This document shows positions 8,670 through 16,461 of a stretch of DNA of 64,000 nucleotides, piece by piece. A program made the translations under genes and the position numbers. Position 1 is the stretch's first letter. Every line of letters starts with the position of its first letter. Source of the stretch: Kineosporiaceae bacterium SCSIO 59966 (lineage in GTDB: Bacteria > Actinomycetota > Actinomycetes > Actinomycetales > SCSIO-59966); NCBI GenBank assembly GCA_020881835.1, contig CP052876.1, positions 2,356,001-2,420,000 of the forward strand, written 5' to 3'. The notes beneath the pieces were generated by a model. That model was not told where the DNA came from, did no database searches, and worked only from the letters and a program-made list of their open reading frames with translations.

Positions 8670-9785
8670 TCAGGCCGCCGGCCTCTCCTGCTGCCGACGC
8701 CAGCGGATGCCGCTCTCGAGGAAGCCGTCGATGTCCCCGTCGAAGACGGCCATCGGGTTCCCGACCTCGTACTCGGTCCGCAGGTCCTTGACCATCTGGT
8801 ACGGGTGGAGCACGTACGAGCGCATCTGGTTACCCCAGCTGCCACCGGCGTCCGTCTTGAGGGCGTCGAGCTCGGCCTGCCGCTCCTGGCGTGCCCGTTC
8901 CAGCAACTTGGCCTGCAGCACCCGCAGCGCCGCCGCCTTGTTCTGCAGCTGGGACTTCTCGTTCTGACAGGAGACGACGATCCCGGTCGGCAGGTGCGTC
9001 AGCCGCACCGCGGAGTCGGTCGTGTTCACCGACTGCCCGCCCGGGCCGGAGGACCGGAACACGTCCACCCGCAGGTCGTTCTCGGGGATCTCGATGTGGT
9101 CGGTCTCCTCGACAACCGGCAGCACCTCGACGCCAGCGAACGACGTCTGGCGCCGTCCCTGGTTGTCGAACGGGGAGATCCGCACCAGCCGGTGGGTGCC
9201 CTGCTCCACCGACAGCGTCCCGTAGGCGTACGGCGCGTGGACGGCGATCGTCGCCGACTTGATGCCGGCCTCCTCCGCGTAGGACGTGTCCATCACCTCG
9301 GCCTTGTACCCCTTGCGCTCGGCCCACCGCAGGTACATCCGCATGAGCATCTCGGCGAAGTCGGCGGCGTCCACCCCGCCCGCCTCGGCCCGGATGGTGA
9401 TCAGCGCCTCGCGCTGGTCGTACTCCCCGGACAGCAGCGTGCGTACCTCGAGCTCGGACAGCGCCTTGCGAATGTCGGCGAGCTCGCGCTCCGCCTCGGC
9501 ACGGGTCTCGGCGTCGTCGGCCTCCTCGGCCATCTCGACGAGCACCTCGAGGTCGTCGATCCGCTGGCCCATCCGCTCGACCCGCTCGAGCTCGGTCTGG
9601 CGGTGCGACAGCCGACTCGTCACCTGCTGGGCGGCGTCCGGGTCGTCCCACAGGTCCGGGGCGGCGGCCTGCTCGGACAGCTCGGCGATCTCCGCGCGCA
9701 GCCGGTCCAGATCCGTCACCTCGCGGATCGACCCGAAGGTCGCGCGGAGGTTGCGGATCTCGGCGGGGAAGTCGACGGCAGCCAC
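8670..9785 (-). CDS. prfB: Peptide chain release factor 2
   Basis: A 371-residue RF2, which terminates translation at UGA and UAA. It has the codon-recognition tripeptide SPF (in [10 protein letters not shown], about residue 207) and the catalytic GGQ ([15 protein letters not shown], about residue 253). The N-terminal part reads straight through ([13 protein letters not shown] to [11 protein letters not shown]), so the programmed +1 frameshift found in many bacterial prfB genes is not needed here. It starts at GTG 9785 with TAGGCT eight bases upstream. In M. tuberculosis prfB is also near ftsE; here the LPXTG gene lies between them. Confidence 0.95.
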   Translation of the reverse strand: MAAVDFPAEIRNLRATFGSIREVTDLDRLRAEIAELSEQAAAPDLWDDPDAAQQVTSRLSHRQTELERVERMGQRIDDLEVLVEMAEEADDAETRAEAERELADIRKALSELEVRTLLSGEYDQREALITIRAEAGGVDAADFAEMLMRMYLRWAERKGYKAEVMDTSYAEEAGIKSATIAVHAPYAYGTLSVEQGTHRLVRISPFDNQGRRQTSFAGVEVLPVVEETDHIEIPENDLRVDVFRSSGPGGQSVNTTDSAVRLTHLPTGIVVSCQNEKSQLQNKAAALRVLQAKLLERARQERQAELDALKTDAGGSWGNQMRSYVLHPYQMVKDLRTEYEVGNPMAVFDGDIDGFLESGIRWRRQQERPAA

Positions 9786-9793
9786 GTCCTGAG

Positions 9794-9799
9794 AGCCTA
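9794..9799 (-). promoter_or_regulatory. -10 box of prfB, leaderless type
   Basis: TAGGCT on the minus strand lies eight bases before the GTG of prfB. The match to the actinobacterial TAnnnT -10 is good; no -35 is obvious. Confidence 0.5.
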
Positions 9800-9828
9800 C
9801 GCGACCGTCCCCCTGCCTTCCCCCGCGC

Positions 9829-10539
9829 TCAGCCGAACAGGTCCCCGAGCACGCCCCCGCCCCCGCTGCGGCCGCCGTCCCCGACCACCGGACGGCCCTC
9901 GCTGGGCTGGACGACGACGAACCCGGGTCCGTGGAACCGGTACTGGAAGGCCTCCCCGCTGCCTCCGCGCACCATCGAGCGCATCCGCACGCTCGACACC
10001 AACTGCGGGGAGAGGTTCGCCGACCACGCGACCGCCGCCTGGACGTCGACGGAGGTGGGCTGCTGGGAGCAGTCCAGCAGCATCGGCGGGCCGTCACTGG
10101 TCAGGGCGACGACGCCCCGCCCCTGCAGCAGCAGGTTGAACAGCCCGCCGGCCATCATCCCCGCCCCCTGCACCCGGCGGATGTCCCAGTCCACGGCGGC
10201 GTCGAACGCGAGCAGGTTCGCCCCGTCCACGCTGATCCCGTCGCCCTCGAGCTGGACGAGGAACACGTGCTCGGCCTGCCGGGCGAAGAACACCTCGCCC
10301 TGCCCGCTGACCCGCATGAGCGGGGTGTCCTCGGCGGTGACGACCTTCTTCAACAGCCGGCCGAACGACCCGGCGCCCTCGTGCTGGAACTCCACCCGCC
10401 CCTGGTAGGCGACCATGGCGCCCTTGGCGGCCAGCACGTCCGGCCCGAGCCGCACCTTGAGCATGTACGGGCTCTGCAGCGCCCACGTCTGGTCGGAGTC
10501 GACCTCACGGTGGGCCTCGTCAAACAGGTGACTGCGCAT
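9829..10539 (-). CDS. AIM24 family protein
   Basis: A 236-residue protein of the AIM24/TerD-like beta-rich family. It has the typical segments [25 protein letters not shown] (given here in part), [20 protein letters not shown] and [15 protein letters not shown], and a Gly-rich tail. The family name comes from a yeast mitochondrial protein; bacterial members have no settled biochemical role. The gene starts at ATG 10539 with AGGAGAGCC just upstream. A small zinc-ribbon gene ends 13 bases upstream on the same strand and may be co-transcribed. The family call is good; the function is unknown. Confidence 0.85.
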   Translation of the reverse strand: MRSHLFDEAHREVDSDQTWALQSPYMLKVRLGPDVLAAKGAMVAYQGRVEFQHEGAGSFGRLLKKVVTAEDTPLMRVSGQGEVFFARQAEHVFLVQLEGDGISVDGANLLAFDAAVDWDIRRVQGAGMMAGGLFNLLLQGRGVVALTSDGPPMLLDCSQQPTSVDVQAAVAWSANLSPQLVSSVRMRSMVRGGSGEAFQYRFHGPGFVVVQPSEGRPVVGDGGRSGGGGVLGDLFG

Positions 10540-10551
10540 GGCTCTCCTGCC

Positions 10552-10734
10552 TCACCACCACTCGGGGTCCAACTTGGCCTCGATGCTGCGGGCGTTCTCC
10601 CGGGTGCACCGCTCGCACGTCGCGGTGGTCCGGCCGCGCTCGGTGCCGAGCGCCCAGCCGAGCGGCACCTGACCCGGCGGCGTCCCGGGTGGGACGGGCG
10701 TCCCGCACACCGCGCACACCGTCGTCCCGGCCAC
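10552..10734 (-). CDS. Small double-CxxC zinc-ribbon protein, hypothetical
   Basis: A 60-residue protein with two Cys pairs, CAVCGTP at residues 7-13 and CERC at 40-43, the spacing of a zinc ribbon, and a C terminus ending DPEWW. GTG 10734 is chosen because a TAGGCT -10 box stands seven bases in front, giving a leaderless message. Longer frames upstream only mirror the phosphodiesterase gene. It lies just before the AIM24 gene on the same strand. Function is unknown; a metal-bound adaptor or regulator is a guess. Confidence 0.7.
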   Translation of the reverse strand: MAGTTVCAVCGTPVPPGTPPGQVPLGWALGTERGRTTATCERCTRENARSIEAKLDPEWW

Positions 10735-10741
10735 GGGTCCG

Positions 10742-10747
10742 AGCCTA
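10742..10747 (-). promoter_or_regulatory. -10 box of the zinc-ribbon gene, leaderless type
   Basis: TAGGCT on the minus strand lies seven bases before GTG 10734, in the 17-base gap after the phosphodiesterase gene. Confidence 0.5.
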
Positions 10748-10751
10748 GGCC

Positions 10752-12263
10752 TCAGCCCGCCGGCTCGAGGTAGACGAAGCCTGGTCCCTCGTCCCGCCAC
10801 GTCGCTCCGGTCGGGCCGAGCACCCGCTCCAGCGTCGGCCGCCACGACCCGGTGCACGCCGGGTCGGCGCCCTCGAACCCGTGGTCGGCGGTGAGCAGGA
10901 ACGTCACGTCGTCGGTGACGCCGAGCACGTCCAGCCGGTCGAGGAACGCCTGCAGCCGCCGGTCGGCGTCCCGGAAGGAGTCGCGGGCCATCGCCGAGCG
11001 CGGGCCGCCGCCGTGGTGGCCGGCGTCGGTGACGGTGTTCGCCCACCACGACAGGGCCGGGGCAGCCTCGACCGACTCCCACAGCTGGAGCATGAGCTGC
11101 AGGGCGACGTCGTCGACCTGGGTGGCCCACGCGTAGTAGCCGTCGGCGAGGTGCGCCCGTTGACCGAGGAACGGCGAGGCCGCCGGGTCCGGCAGCATCG
11201 AGCCGAGGCCGGCGGCGCCGTTGCCGGACCCGGACGCCCGGACCATCGCCATCGTGGAGAAGGCGGCTCCGCGGTCGATGGCCTCGTTGACTGATGCGGT
11301 CGGCACCTGCAGGTCCCCGCGGTGGGCGCCGACGAGCTCGAACACCGTCCGGACGCCGGGCTCGAGCCACTCGGCGCTGCGGTGCCACGTGCTGGCGTCG
11401 TTGGGGACCACCCGCTGCCCCGTCCGCCGGTCGTAGAAGACGTTGCCCAGCACGCCGTGCCGACCCGGTCCGACGCCGGTGAGGATCGAGGTGTGGTTGG
11501 TCAGCGTCACGCTGGGGAACTCCGCGACCGCGCCACCGCGCAGGGCGGTGCCTCGCTCGAGCAGCCGGGCCACGCCCGGCAGCTCGCCGGCCTCGGCGAG
11601 GGCGAGCAGCTCACCGCAGTGCGCGCCGTCCCACAGGATGCCGACGACGCGGCGGCGGCCCGGCTCGACGAGGCTGGCCAGCACCTGACCGTCGAGCCCC
11701 CGGCCGTCGGCGTCGACGAGCGCTCCGGCCGGCACCCCCGCGGCGGCGGCAAGCGTCGGGCCGACGTCGACGAGCCGGGCGTACCCGTCGACGAGCCCCT
11801 CGTTCGCCGCCCCGGCACCGGCGACGAGCAGCGGTGCACGGGACTGGATGACGTCCAGGGACCCGTGCTCGCCACGGTGGCCGCCCTCGTCGGGGAAGTA
11901 GTGGCCCGGGGTGTGCACGACGACCACGTCGGGGCTGCGTCCGGCGTCCCCGAACAGCGACAGCAGCCGGCGCGCCGGCTCGGGGTAGGCGTTCCGCTCG
12001 TTCGGCGGAGAGGGGTCGGCGACCTCCCGCTCGTAGGGCAGGAACGCCATCGGATCGGTGTCGGCGACCGGATCGGCCCCGCGCAGCACCTCGTGCGTCC
12101 CGCCGGGGTGCAGCCGGACGGCGCCGCGCGCGTTGGCGACGACGACGCTGCGCGGCGCGCCGCGGGGCCCCTCGGGGACGGCGACGAGGTCGACCACGCG
12201 GTCCAGCGCCGGGTCGGTCAGGGCGTCGACGACCAGACCCTGCAGGTCCTCCAGAGTGGCCAC
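10752..12263 (-). CDS. Alkaline-phosphatase-fold phosphodiesterase-like protein
   Basis: A 503-residue protein of the type I phosphodiesterase/nucleotide pyrophosphatase group. Metal-site elements are GILWDGAHC (about residue 210), the nucleophile segment FPSVTLTNHTSILTG (about 247-261) and TADHGFEG (about 455). Oddly, the first 200 residues contain what looks like the second half of the same fold (GHRGEHGS, APLLVAGAG, LVDVGPTLAAAAGVP) placed before the first half, suggesting a degenerate duplicate or permutation. There is no signal peptide, so it is probably cytosolic. The GTG start sits inside a 15-bp-stem palindrome. Substrate unknown. Confidence 0.8.
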   Translation of the reverse strand: MATLEDLQGLVVDALTDPALDRVVDLVAVPEGPRGAPRSVVVANARGAVRLHPGGTHEVLRGADPVADTDPMAFLPYEREVADPSPPNERNAYPEPARRLLSLFGDAGRSPDVVVVHTPGHYFPDEGGHRGEHGSLDVIQSRAPLLVAGAGAANEGLVDGYARLVDVGPTLAAAAGVPAGALVDADGRGLDGQVLASLVEPGRRRVVGILWDGAHCGELLALAEAGELPGVARLLERGTALRGGAVAEFPSVTLTNHTSILTGVGPGRHGVLGNVFYDRRTGQRVVPNDASTWHRSAEWLEPGVRTVFELVGAHRGDLQVPTASVNEAIDRGAAFSTMAMVRASGSGNGAAGLGSMLPDPAASPFLGQRAHLADGYYAWATQVDDVALQLMLQLWESVEAAPALSWWANTVTDAGHHGGGPRSAMARDSFRDADRRLQAFLDRLDVLGVTDDVTFLLTADHGFEGADPACTGSWRPTLERVLGPTGATWRDEGPGFVYLEPAG

Positions 12264-12294
12264 GGCCGGTGAGCGTAAGGCTCACCGGCCGTGG
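12260..12294. repeat. Perfect palindrome over the phosphodiesterase start
   Basis: A 15-bp inverted repeat (CCACGGCCGGTGAGC / GCTCACCGGCCGTGG) with a 5-base loop covers the GTG start and the TACGCT -10 box of the phosphodiesterase gene and follows the small basic gene. It may terminate the upstream transcript, fold over the initiation site or bind a repressor. There is no U-tract. Confidence 0.7.
12272..12277 (-). promoter_or_regulatory. -10 box of the phosphodiesterase gene
   Basis: TACGCT on the minus strand lies eight bases before GTG 12263, within the 12260-12294 palindrome. Confidence 0.4.
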
Positions 12295-12314
12295 CCCGTA
12301 GTACCGGCGTGCCG

Positions 12315-12500
12315 TCAGGGAGTGCGGACGGACACGTCGTGCCACGCCCTCGCCGCGACGGCCAGCCGGCGGGCGCGACGCGCCAGCCGAGCAGCCTGTC
12401 GAGCGCGCAGCAGCTGGCGGGCCGCCCGCTCCTGGCGAGCGACCTCGCGCAGCTCGTAACACCTGGCGCGGGCCAGGTCCTCGTGCAGCAGGTTCATCAT
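12315..12500 (-). CDS. Small basic helical protein, conserved hypothetical
   Basis: A 61-residue protein starting MMNLLHEDLARARCYELREV, with most of the rest a single Arg/Ala-rich helix (about 16 Arg). Similar small proteins opening with NLLHEDLARA are, to my knowledge, common in actinobacteria but uncharacterised. The start is well supported: AAGGAG lies about six bases before ATG 12500. It is 29 bases downstream of whiB7 on the same strand and could belong to that transcript. RNA or DNA binding is possible from charge alone. Confidence 0.7.
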   Translation of the reverse strand: MMNLLHEDLARARCYELREVARQERAARQLLRARQAARLARRARRLAVAARAWHDVSVRTP

Positions 12501-12529
12501 GGTGCTCCTTGGCAGGGTCCGGACGCGGG

Positions 12530-12835
12530 TCACGCGGCCGCCTCGCACTTGCGGGGCCGCCCGCGTGGGCGCTTACGGGGCACGACGACCCCGGCGAGGA
12601 ACAGCTCTCCTCCCCAGACCCCCCACGGCTCACGGCGCTCGAGGGCGCCGGCGAGGCACGCCTCGCGGGCCGGGCAGGTGCGGCACAGCGCCTTGGCGAA
12701 CTCGACGTCGGCCGGGGACTCGGCGAACCACAGCTCGGCGTCGTGGGCCTGGCAGGGGATGTCCTCGAGCGTGAGCGCTCTGGTGGGGTCGTCGACCTCG
12801 ACGTTCAGCGCGTCGAGCAGCTCGGCGAGCTGCAT
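12530..12835 (-). CDS. whiB7: WhiB7-type iron-sulfur transcription factor
   Basis: A 101-residue WhiB protein. Four Cys (28, 51, 54, 60) match the [4Fe-4S] pattern C-x22-C-x2-C-x5-C. GVWGGE (72-77) is the sigma-binding turn, and the C-terminal RGRPRK (91-96) is the AT-hook that separates WhiB7 from other WhiB proteins. WhiB7 works with the housekeeping sigma factor to activate genes for intrinsic antibiotic tolerance, including itself. The start has a near-perfect AGGAGGTGA. The gene follows a 340-base leader with promoter, upstream frame and hairpin terminator, and uvrD2 lies upstream as in M. tuberculosis. Confidence 0.93.
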   Translation of the reverse strand: MQLAELLDALNVEVDDPTRALTLEDIPCQAHDAELWFAESPADVEFAKALCRTCPAREACLAGALERREPWGVWGGELFLAGVVVPRKRPRGRPRKCEAAA

Positions 12836-12876
12836 CGGTCACCTCCTAGGTCTGGACGGGGTGGGTGGGGACGACG

Positions 12877-12914
12877 AAAAGGCCGCGGATCCCGGGTGTC
12901 GGGTTCCGCGGCCT
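12877..12914 (-). terminator. Attenuator hairpin in the whiB7 leader
   Basis: On the minus strand AGGCCGCGGA pairs perfectly with TCCGCGGCCT; inside, after an A-A mismatch, CCCG pairs with CGGG around a 5-base loop. The stem is followed at once by TTTT. This is a textbook intrinsic terminator 42 bases before the whiB7 ATG on the same strand, so it must be overcome for whiB7 to be expressed. Confidence 0.85.
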
Positions 12915-12941
12915 GGAGGTGCCGGCGCTGGTCGGGTGGAC

Positions 12942-13139
12942 CTAGGCCGGAGGACCCCCGGGGGGTGAACCCGGAGCGGGGACGAGCACGTCGCCGCGGA
13001 CGACGGCGGCGATCGGGCGGACGGCGAGCAGACCGGTCCCCTCGGAGCCGCCATCGGCGGTCACGGGGGCGGGCAGCAGGCAGTACGCACGCCGACGCGC
13101 CGCGGGCGTGCCGCGGAACGTGATTCGGAACTTCTCCAT
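12942..13139 (-). CDS. whiB7 leader peptide (upstream ORF)
   Basis: A 65-codon frame inside the whiB7 leader. ATG 13139 follows GAGAGGGGGTGG, and the TAG at 12942 lies 28 bases before the attenuator hairpin. The peptide starts MEKFRITFRGTPAARRRAYC and ends in a Pro/Gly-rich stretch (VPAPGSPPGGPPA). Known whiB7/wblC genes are controlled by translation of an upstream frame: ribosomes slowed by antibiotics change leader folding and prevent termination. The position and hairpin here fit that model. The peptide itself probably has no separate role. Confidence 0.65.
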   Translation of the reverse strand: MEKFRITFRGTPAARRRAYCLLPAPVTADGGSEGTGLLAVRPIAAVVRGDVLVPAPGSPPGGPPA

Positions 13140-13182
13140 CACTGCCACCCCCTCTCGATGCGGTACGAGTTGGACGGGCGTC

Positions 13183-13220
13183 ACCCTAGAGCCGCCGCCG
13201 GACAGCGCACAACGCATTTT
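13183..13220 (-). promoter_or_regulatory. WhiB7-type autoregulated promoter
   Basis: On the minus strand AAAAT (13216-13220) stands three bases before a -35 TTGTGC (13207-13212), followed 18 bases later by the -10 TAGGGT (13183-13188). An AT-rich block directly upstream of the -35 is the hallmark of WhiB7-activated promoters, where the AT-hook binds. Transcription should start near 13176, giving a leader of about 340 bases. Confidence 0.75.
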
Positions 13221-13253
13221 CCTGCACCTTTCCTGGACCGTGACCAACCGTCC

Positions 13254-15353
13254 TCAGCCGTGCTCGGCGAGGACCCCGAGAACCTCTGCTCCGTACCGGT
13301 CGAGCTTCACCGGCCCGACGCCTGCGATCCGCGACAGGGCGGGTAGGTCCCGGGGGAGCGTCTCGGCGATCGCGACGAGAGTGGCATCGGTGAACACGAC
13401 GTACGCCGGCACCTTCGCCTCCCCCGCGGTGCGTGCCCGCCACTCCTTGAGCGCCTCGAGCAGGCCCTCGTCGTAGGTCGCCGGGCACGTTGCGCACCGG
13501 CCCACCTTCTTCTCCACCGCGGTGGCCAGCGGGCCCCCGCAGGTGCGGCACCGGACCGGCGCCACCCGGGCGCGGCGGGTGGGACGCCCTGCGCCGGCGG
13601 CGGCCAGGCTGCGGCCGCCGTCCGCGGTGGACGCCGGCCGCAGCCCGTCGAGGAACCGGGACGGCCGCCGCGAGGACCGCCCGCCCGGGGTGCGGGCCAG
13701 GGACCAGGACAGGTGCAGGTGCTCGCGGGCCCGGGTCACCCCGACGTACAGCAGTCGGCGCTCCTCCTCCACGGCGTCCGGCGTCTCGGCGAACGAGATC
13801 GGCACCAGGCCCTCGGACAGCCCGACGATGAACACCGCGTCCCACTCCAGCCCCTTGGCGGCGTGCAGGGACGCCAGGGTGACGCCCTCCACGGTCGGGG
13901 CGTGCTGGGCCTGGGCGCGCTCGTCGAGCTCGGCGACGAGGTCGGTCAGCCGGGCACCAGGGCGGGTGGCGGCCAGGGTGTCGCCGAGGGCGACGAGGGC
14001 CTGCAGGGAGTCCCACCGTTCCCGGACGGCGCCGGTCCCGCTGGGCGGTTCCGGCGTCCACCCCTGGGTGGCCAGGACGTCGCGGACCGCCTCGCCGAGC
14101 CCGGCGGCACCGTCGTCCGCGCGCGCCGCCCCGCGCAGCACGAGGACGGCGTCCCGGACCTCCCGGCGGGCGAAGAAGCGCTCCCCGCCGCGCAGGACGT
14201 AGCCGAGCCCCGCGGCGGCGAGCGCCTGCTCCAGCGGCTCGGACTGGGCGTTCGTCCGGAACAGCACGGCCACCTGCGAGGCCGGGGTGCCGGCGTCGAC
14301 GAGCTCGCGGACCCGGCGGGCGACGCTGGTCGCCTCGTCGACGTCGTCCGCGTACTCGGCGAACACCGGCGCCGGTCCGGGGTCGCGCTGGGCGACGAGC
14401 TGCACCCGGGCCCGGGTCGCCGCCGCCGGCGCCCGGTCGAGCAGCCCGTTGGCCAGTGCGACGACCTGCGGGGTGGAGCGGTAGTCCCGCACCAGCCGGA
14501 TGACAGCGGCCTGCGGGTACCGGGTGCGGAACCCGAGCAGGTGCTCTGGGGTCGCGCCGGCGAAGGAGTAGATGGTCTGGCTGGCGTCGCCGACGACGCA
14601 CAGCTCCTCCCGGTCCCCGAGCCACAGGTCGAGCAGCCGCTGCTGGAGCGCCGAGACGTCCTGGTACTCGTCGACGACGAAGTGCCGGTACTGGCTGCGC
14701 ACGGTGCGGGCGATGTCGGGGTGCTCCTGCAGGATGCCCGCGGTGAGGAGCAGGACGTCCTCGAAGTCGATGACACCGCGGTCGGACTTGATGTCCTCGT
14801 ACGCCTGCAGCAGGCGGGCGACGGTCACCGGGTCGAAGCCGCCCGGGGTGCCGCGCCCGGCCCGCTGCGCGGCGTCGACGTAGGCGTCCGGGGTCAGCAT
14901 CGACACCTTGGCCCACTCCACCTCGGCGGACAGGTCCCGCACGGCGGCCGGGTTGACCCGCACCCCCAGCCGCGAGGCGGCCATCGCGACGAGCTGGGCC
15001 TTGTGCGCCAGGACCTCCGGGACGCCGCCGCCGACCGCCTGCGGCCAGAAGAACTGCAGCTGGCGCAGCGCGGCGGAGTGGAAGGTGCGGGCCTGCACCC
15101 CCGCGACCCCGAGGTCCCGCAGCCGCGAACGCATCTCCCCCGCCGCCCGGGCGGTGAACGTCACGGCCAGCACCTGCTGCGGCACGTACACGCCGGCGTG
15201 GACGCCGTAGGCGATCCGGTGGGTGATCGCGCGGGTCTTGCCGGTGCCGGCCCCGGCCAGCACGCACAGCGGGCCGGTCAGGGTCGTGGCGACCTGCCGC
15301 TGCTCGGGGTCGAGTGCGGCCAGGACGGCGTCGGCATCGGGCGGGGCGGTCAT
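13254..15353 (-). CDS. uvrD2: ATP-dependent DNA helicase UvrD2
   Basis: A 699-residue superfamily 1A 3'-5' helicase. Walker A is AGAGTGKT (residues 33-40), the DEXX box is VVDEYQD (about 235), followed by VGDASQTIYSFAGA and the C-terminal motif VTRAREHLHLSW (about 555). A four-Cys module follows (CRTCGGPL...CATCPATYDEGLLEALKEWR, about residues 608-645), then an HRDC domain (LPALSRIAGVGPVKLDRYG). The Cys module plus HRDC is diagnostic of actinobacterial UvrD2, a DNA repair helicase essential in mycobacteria. ATG 15353 is chosen; a longer frame only adds repetitive upstream sequence. The neighbours whiB7 and mycoredoxin match M. tuberculosis. Confidence 0.93.
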   Translation of the reverse strand: MTAPPDADAVLAALDPEQRQVATTLTGPLCVLAGAGTGKTRAITHRIAYGVHAGVYVPQQVLAVTFTARAAGEMRSRLRDLGVAGVQARTFHSAALRQLQFFWPQAVGGGVPEVLAHKAQLVAMAASRLGVRVNPAAVRDLSAEVEWAKVSMLTPDAYVDAAQRAGRGTPGGFDPVTVARLLQAYEDIKSDRGVIDFEDVLLLTAGILQEHPDIARTVRSQYRHFVVDEYQDVSALQQRLLDLWLGDREELCVVGDASQTIYSFAGATPEHLLGFRTRYPQAAVIRLVRDYRSTPQVVALANGLLDRAPAAATRARVQLVAQRDPGPAPVFAEYADDVDEATSVARRVRELVDAGTPASQVAVLFRTNAQSEPLEQALAAAGLGYVLRGGERFFARREVRDAVLVLRGAARADDGAAGLGEAVRDVLATQGWTPEPPSGTGAVRERWDSLQALVALGDTLAATRPGARLTDLVAELDERAQAQHAPTVEGVTLASLHAAKGLEWDAVFIVGLSEGLVPISFAETPDAVEEERRLLYVGVTRAREHLHLSWSLARTPGGRSSRRPSRFLDGLRPASTADGGRSLAAAGAGRPTRRARVAPVRCRTCGGPLATAVEKKVGRCATCPATYDEGLLEALKEWRARTAGEAKVPAYVVFTDATLVAIAETLPRDLPALSRIAGVGPVKLDRYGAEVLGVLAEHG

Positions 15354-15434
15354 CGTGGGCCCATCCTCGCAAGGACCCCCGACATCGCGCCGTCCCCGGT
15401 CACCAGGCATCGTTGAGACGTCAAGTACCGAGTC

Positions 15435-15479
15435 GACCGGCACGGAGCCGACCGGCACCGAGCCGACCGGCACCGAGCC
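15435..15479. repeat. Three tandem 15-bp repeats between uvrD2 and mycoredoxin
   Basis: Units GACCGGCAC(G/C)GAGCC occur at 15435-15449, 15450-15464 and 15465-15479, with a partial fourth. They lie in the divergent promoter region, 30 bases before the mycoredoxin start. They could be a binding array or simply slippage. Confidence 0.85.
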
Positions 15480-15508
15480 GACCGCCCGAGCACGAGGAGC
15501 ACGCCACC

Positions 15509-15781
15509 GTGACCACGCCAGCCGCCGAGCACGCCCCCGCCCCGGGGCAGGTCACCATGTTCACCACGACGTGGTGCGGGTACTGCCGAGTGCTCAAGCG
15601 GGCGATGGACCGTGAAGGCCTCGCCTACCGTGAGGTGAACATCGAGGAGGAGCCCGACGCCGCGGAGTTCGTCATGAGCGTCAACGGCGGCAACCGGACC
15701 GTGCCGACCGTGCTGTTCCCCGACGGGTCGGCCGCGACGAACCCGCCGCTGTCCCTCGTCCAGGAGCGGCTGGGCCGCTGA
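15509..15781 (+). CDS. mrx1: Mycoredoxin (glutaredoxin-like, CGYC)
   Basis: A 90-residue thioredoxin-fold protein with the active site WCGYC (about residues 20-24). It also has the cis-Pro segment RTVPTVLFPDGS (about 61-72), which fits mycoredoxin-1, the mycothiol-dependent reductase of actinobacteria. It resolves mixed disulfides between proteins and mycothiol in the cytosol. GTG 15509 is chosen: GAGGAG lies ten bases upstream. It is divergent from uvrD2 and next to nudC, as in M. tuberculosis (Rv3198A). Identification is strong. Confidence 0.92.
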   Translation: MTTPAAEHAPAPGQVTMFTTTWCGYCRVLKRAMDREGLAYREVNIEEEPDAAEFVMSVNGGNRTVPTVLFPDGSAATNPPLSLVQERLGR

Positions 15782-15807
15782 GGGTCCCCGTCGGCACGGG
15801 TGATGCG

Positions 15808-16443
15808 GTGCGGGTCGAGCCGGTGACCGTGGCGGCGGTCGCCGCCGAGGTGGCCGACGCGGCGCTTGCCCTGCCCGGCGTGCCCCGGGTCGCGGTGGAC
15901 GGCGCGGTGCCGGCCGACACCCGGTACGTCGCCGACGCGGTCGCCGCGGCCCTCACCGCCCGCGGTCGCCCGGTCGCCCGCGTGGACGCCGAGGACTTTC
16001 TGCGGCCCCGCTCGCTGCGCCTCGAGCACGGCCCGGCCGACCCGGACGCCGGCTACGAGCGCTGGTACGACTGGCACGCCCTGCTGCGTGAGGTGCTCGA
16101 GCCGCTCGGCCCCGACGGGCGCGGCGACTGGCTGCCGGCCCTCTGGGACGCCGCCGCCGACCGCGCGACCCGGGCCGCCCGGGTGCCGGCTCGTCCGGGC
16201 ACGGTCGCCGTCGTCAGCGGCCCGTTCCTGCTGCGCTGGGAGACCGTCCACGCGGTGGACTACGCCGTCCACCTCCTCACCTCCCCGGCGGCGATCGCGC
16301 GGCGGGTGCCCGCGGCCGACCTGGACCGGGTCAGGGGTGCCTGGGCCCGGTACACCGCCGAGACCGACCCGGCGTCCCGGGCGGACGTCGTCCTGCGCTT
16401 CGACCGGCCGACCGCCCCCGCCCGGGTGCACCCGCCCCTCTGA
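15808..16443 (+). CDS. Uridine-kinase-like protein with degenerate P-loop
   Basis: A 211-residue protein resembling the uridine kinase/phosphoribulokinase-like P-loop fold. After a helical start comes RVAVDGAVPADTRYVADAVAAAL (quoted in part: VDGAVPADTRY), where a kinase would have GxxxxGKS/T. Both the invariant Gly-Lys and the following Ser/Thr are missing. The DAEDFLRP segment resembles the substrate Asp region, and a late FDRPT closes the fold. ATP binding is therefore doubtful; it may be a pseudo-enzyme or use another mode. GTG 15808 is the likely start, 26 bases after the mycoredoxin stop. It converges on nudC. Confidence 0.65.
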   Translation: MRVEPVTVAAVAAEVADAALALPGVPRVAVDGAVPADTRYVADAVAAALTARGRPVARVDAEDFLRPRSLRLEHGPADPDAGYERWYDWHALLREVLEPLGPDGRGDWLPALWDAAADRATRAARVPARPGTVAVVSGPFLLRWETVHAVDYAVHLLTSPAAIARRVPAADLDRVRGAWARYTAETDPASRADVVLRFDRPTAPARVHPPL

Positions 16444-16461
16444 CGGCCCCTGGCCCGTCGC

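Noticed and set aside
8670-9785. Programmed +1 frameshift in prfB
   Set aside because: The N-terminal coding sequence is continuous, with no in-frame UGA near codon 25.
7078-12835. Prophage or integrated island after ssrA
   Set aside because: No integrase, phage structural gene or duplicated ssrA end was seen; only one gene has odd composition.
15435-15479. CRISPR-like repeat array
   Set aside because: Repeats are 15 bp and directly adjacent, without spacers or cas genes; the same holds for 57108-57160.
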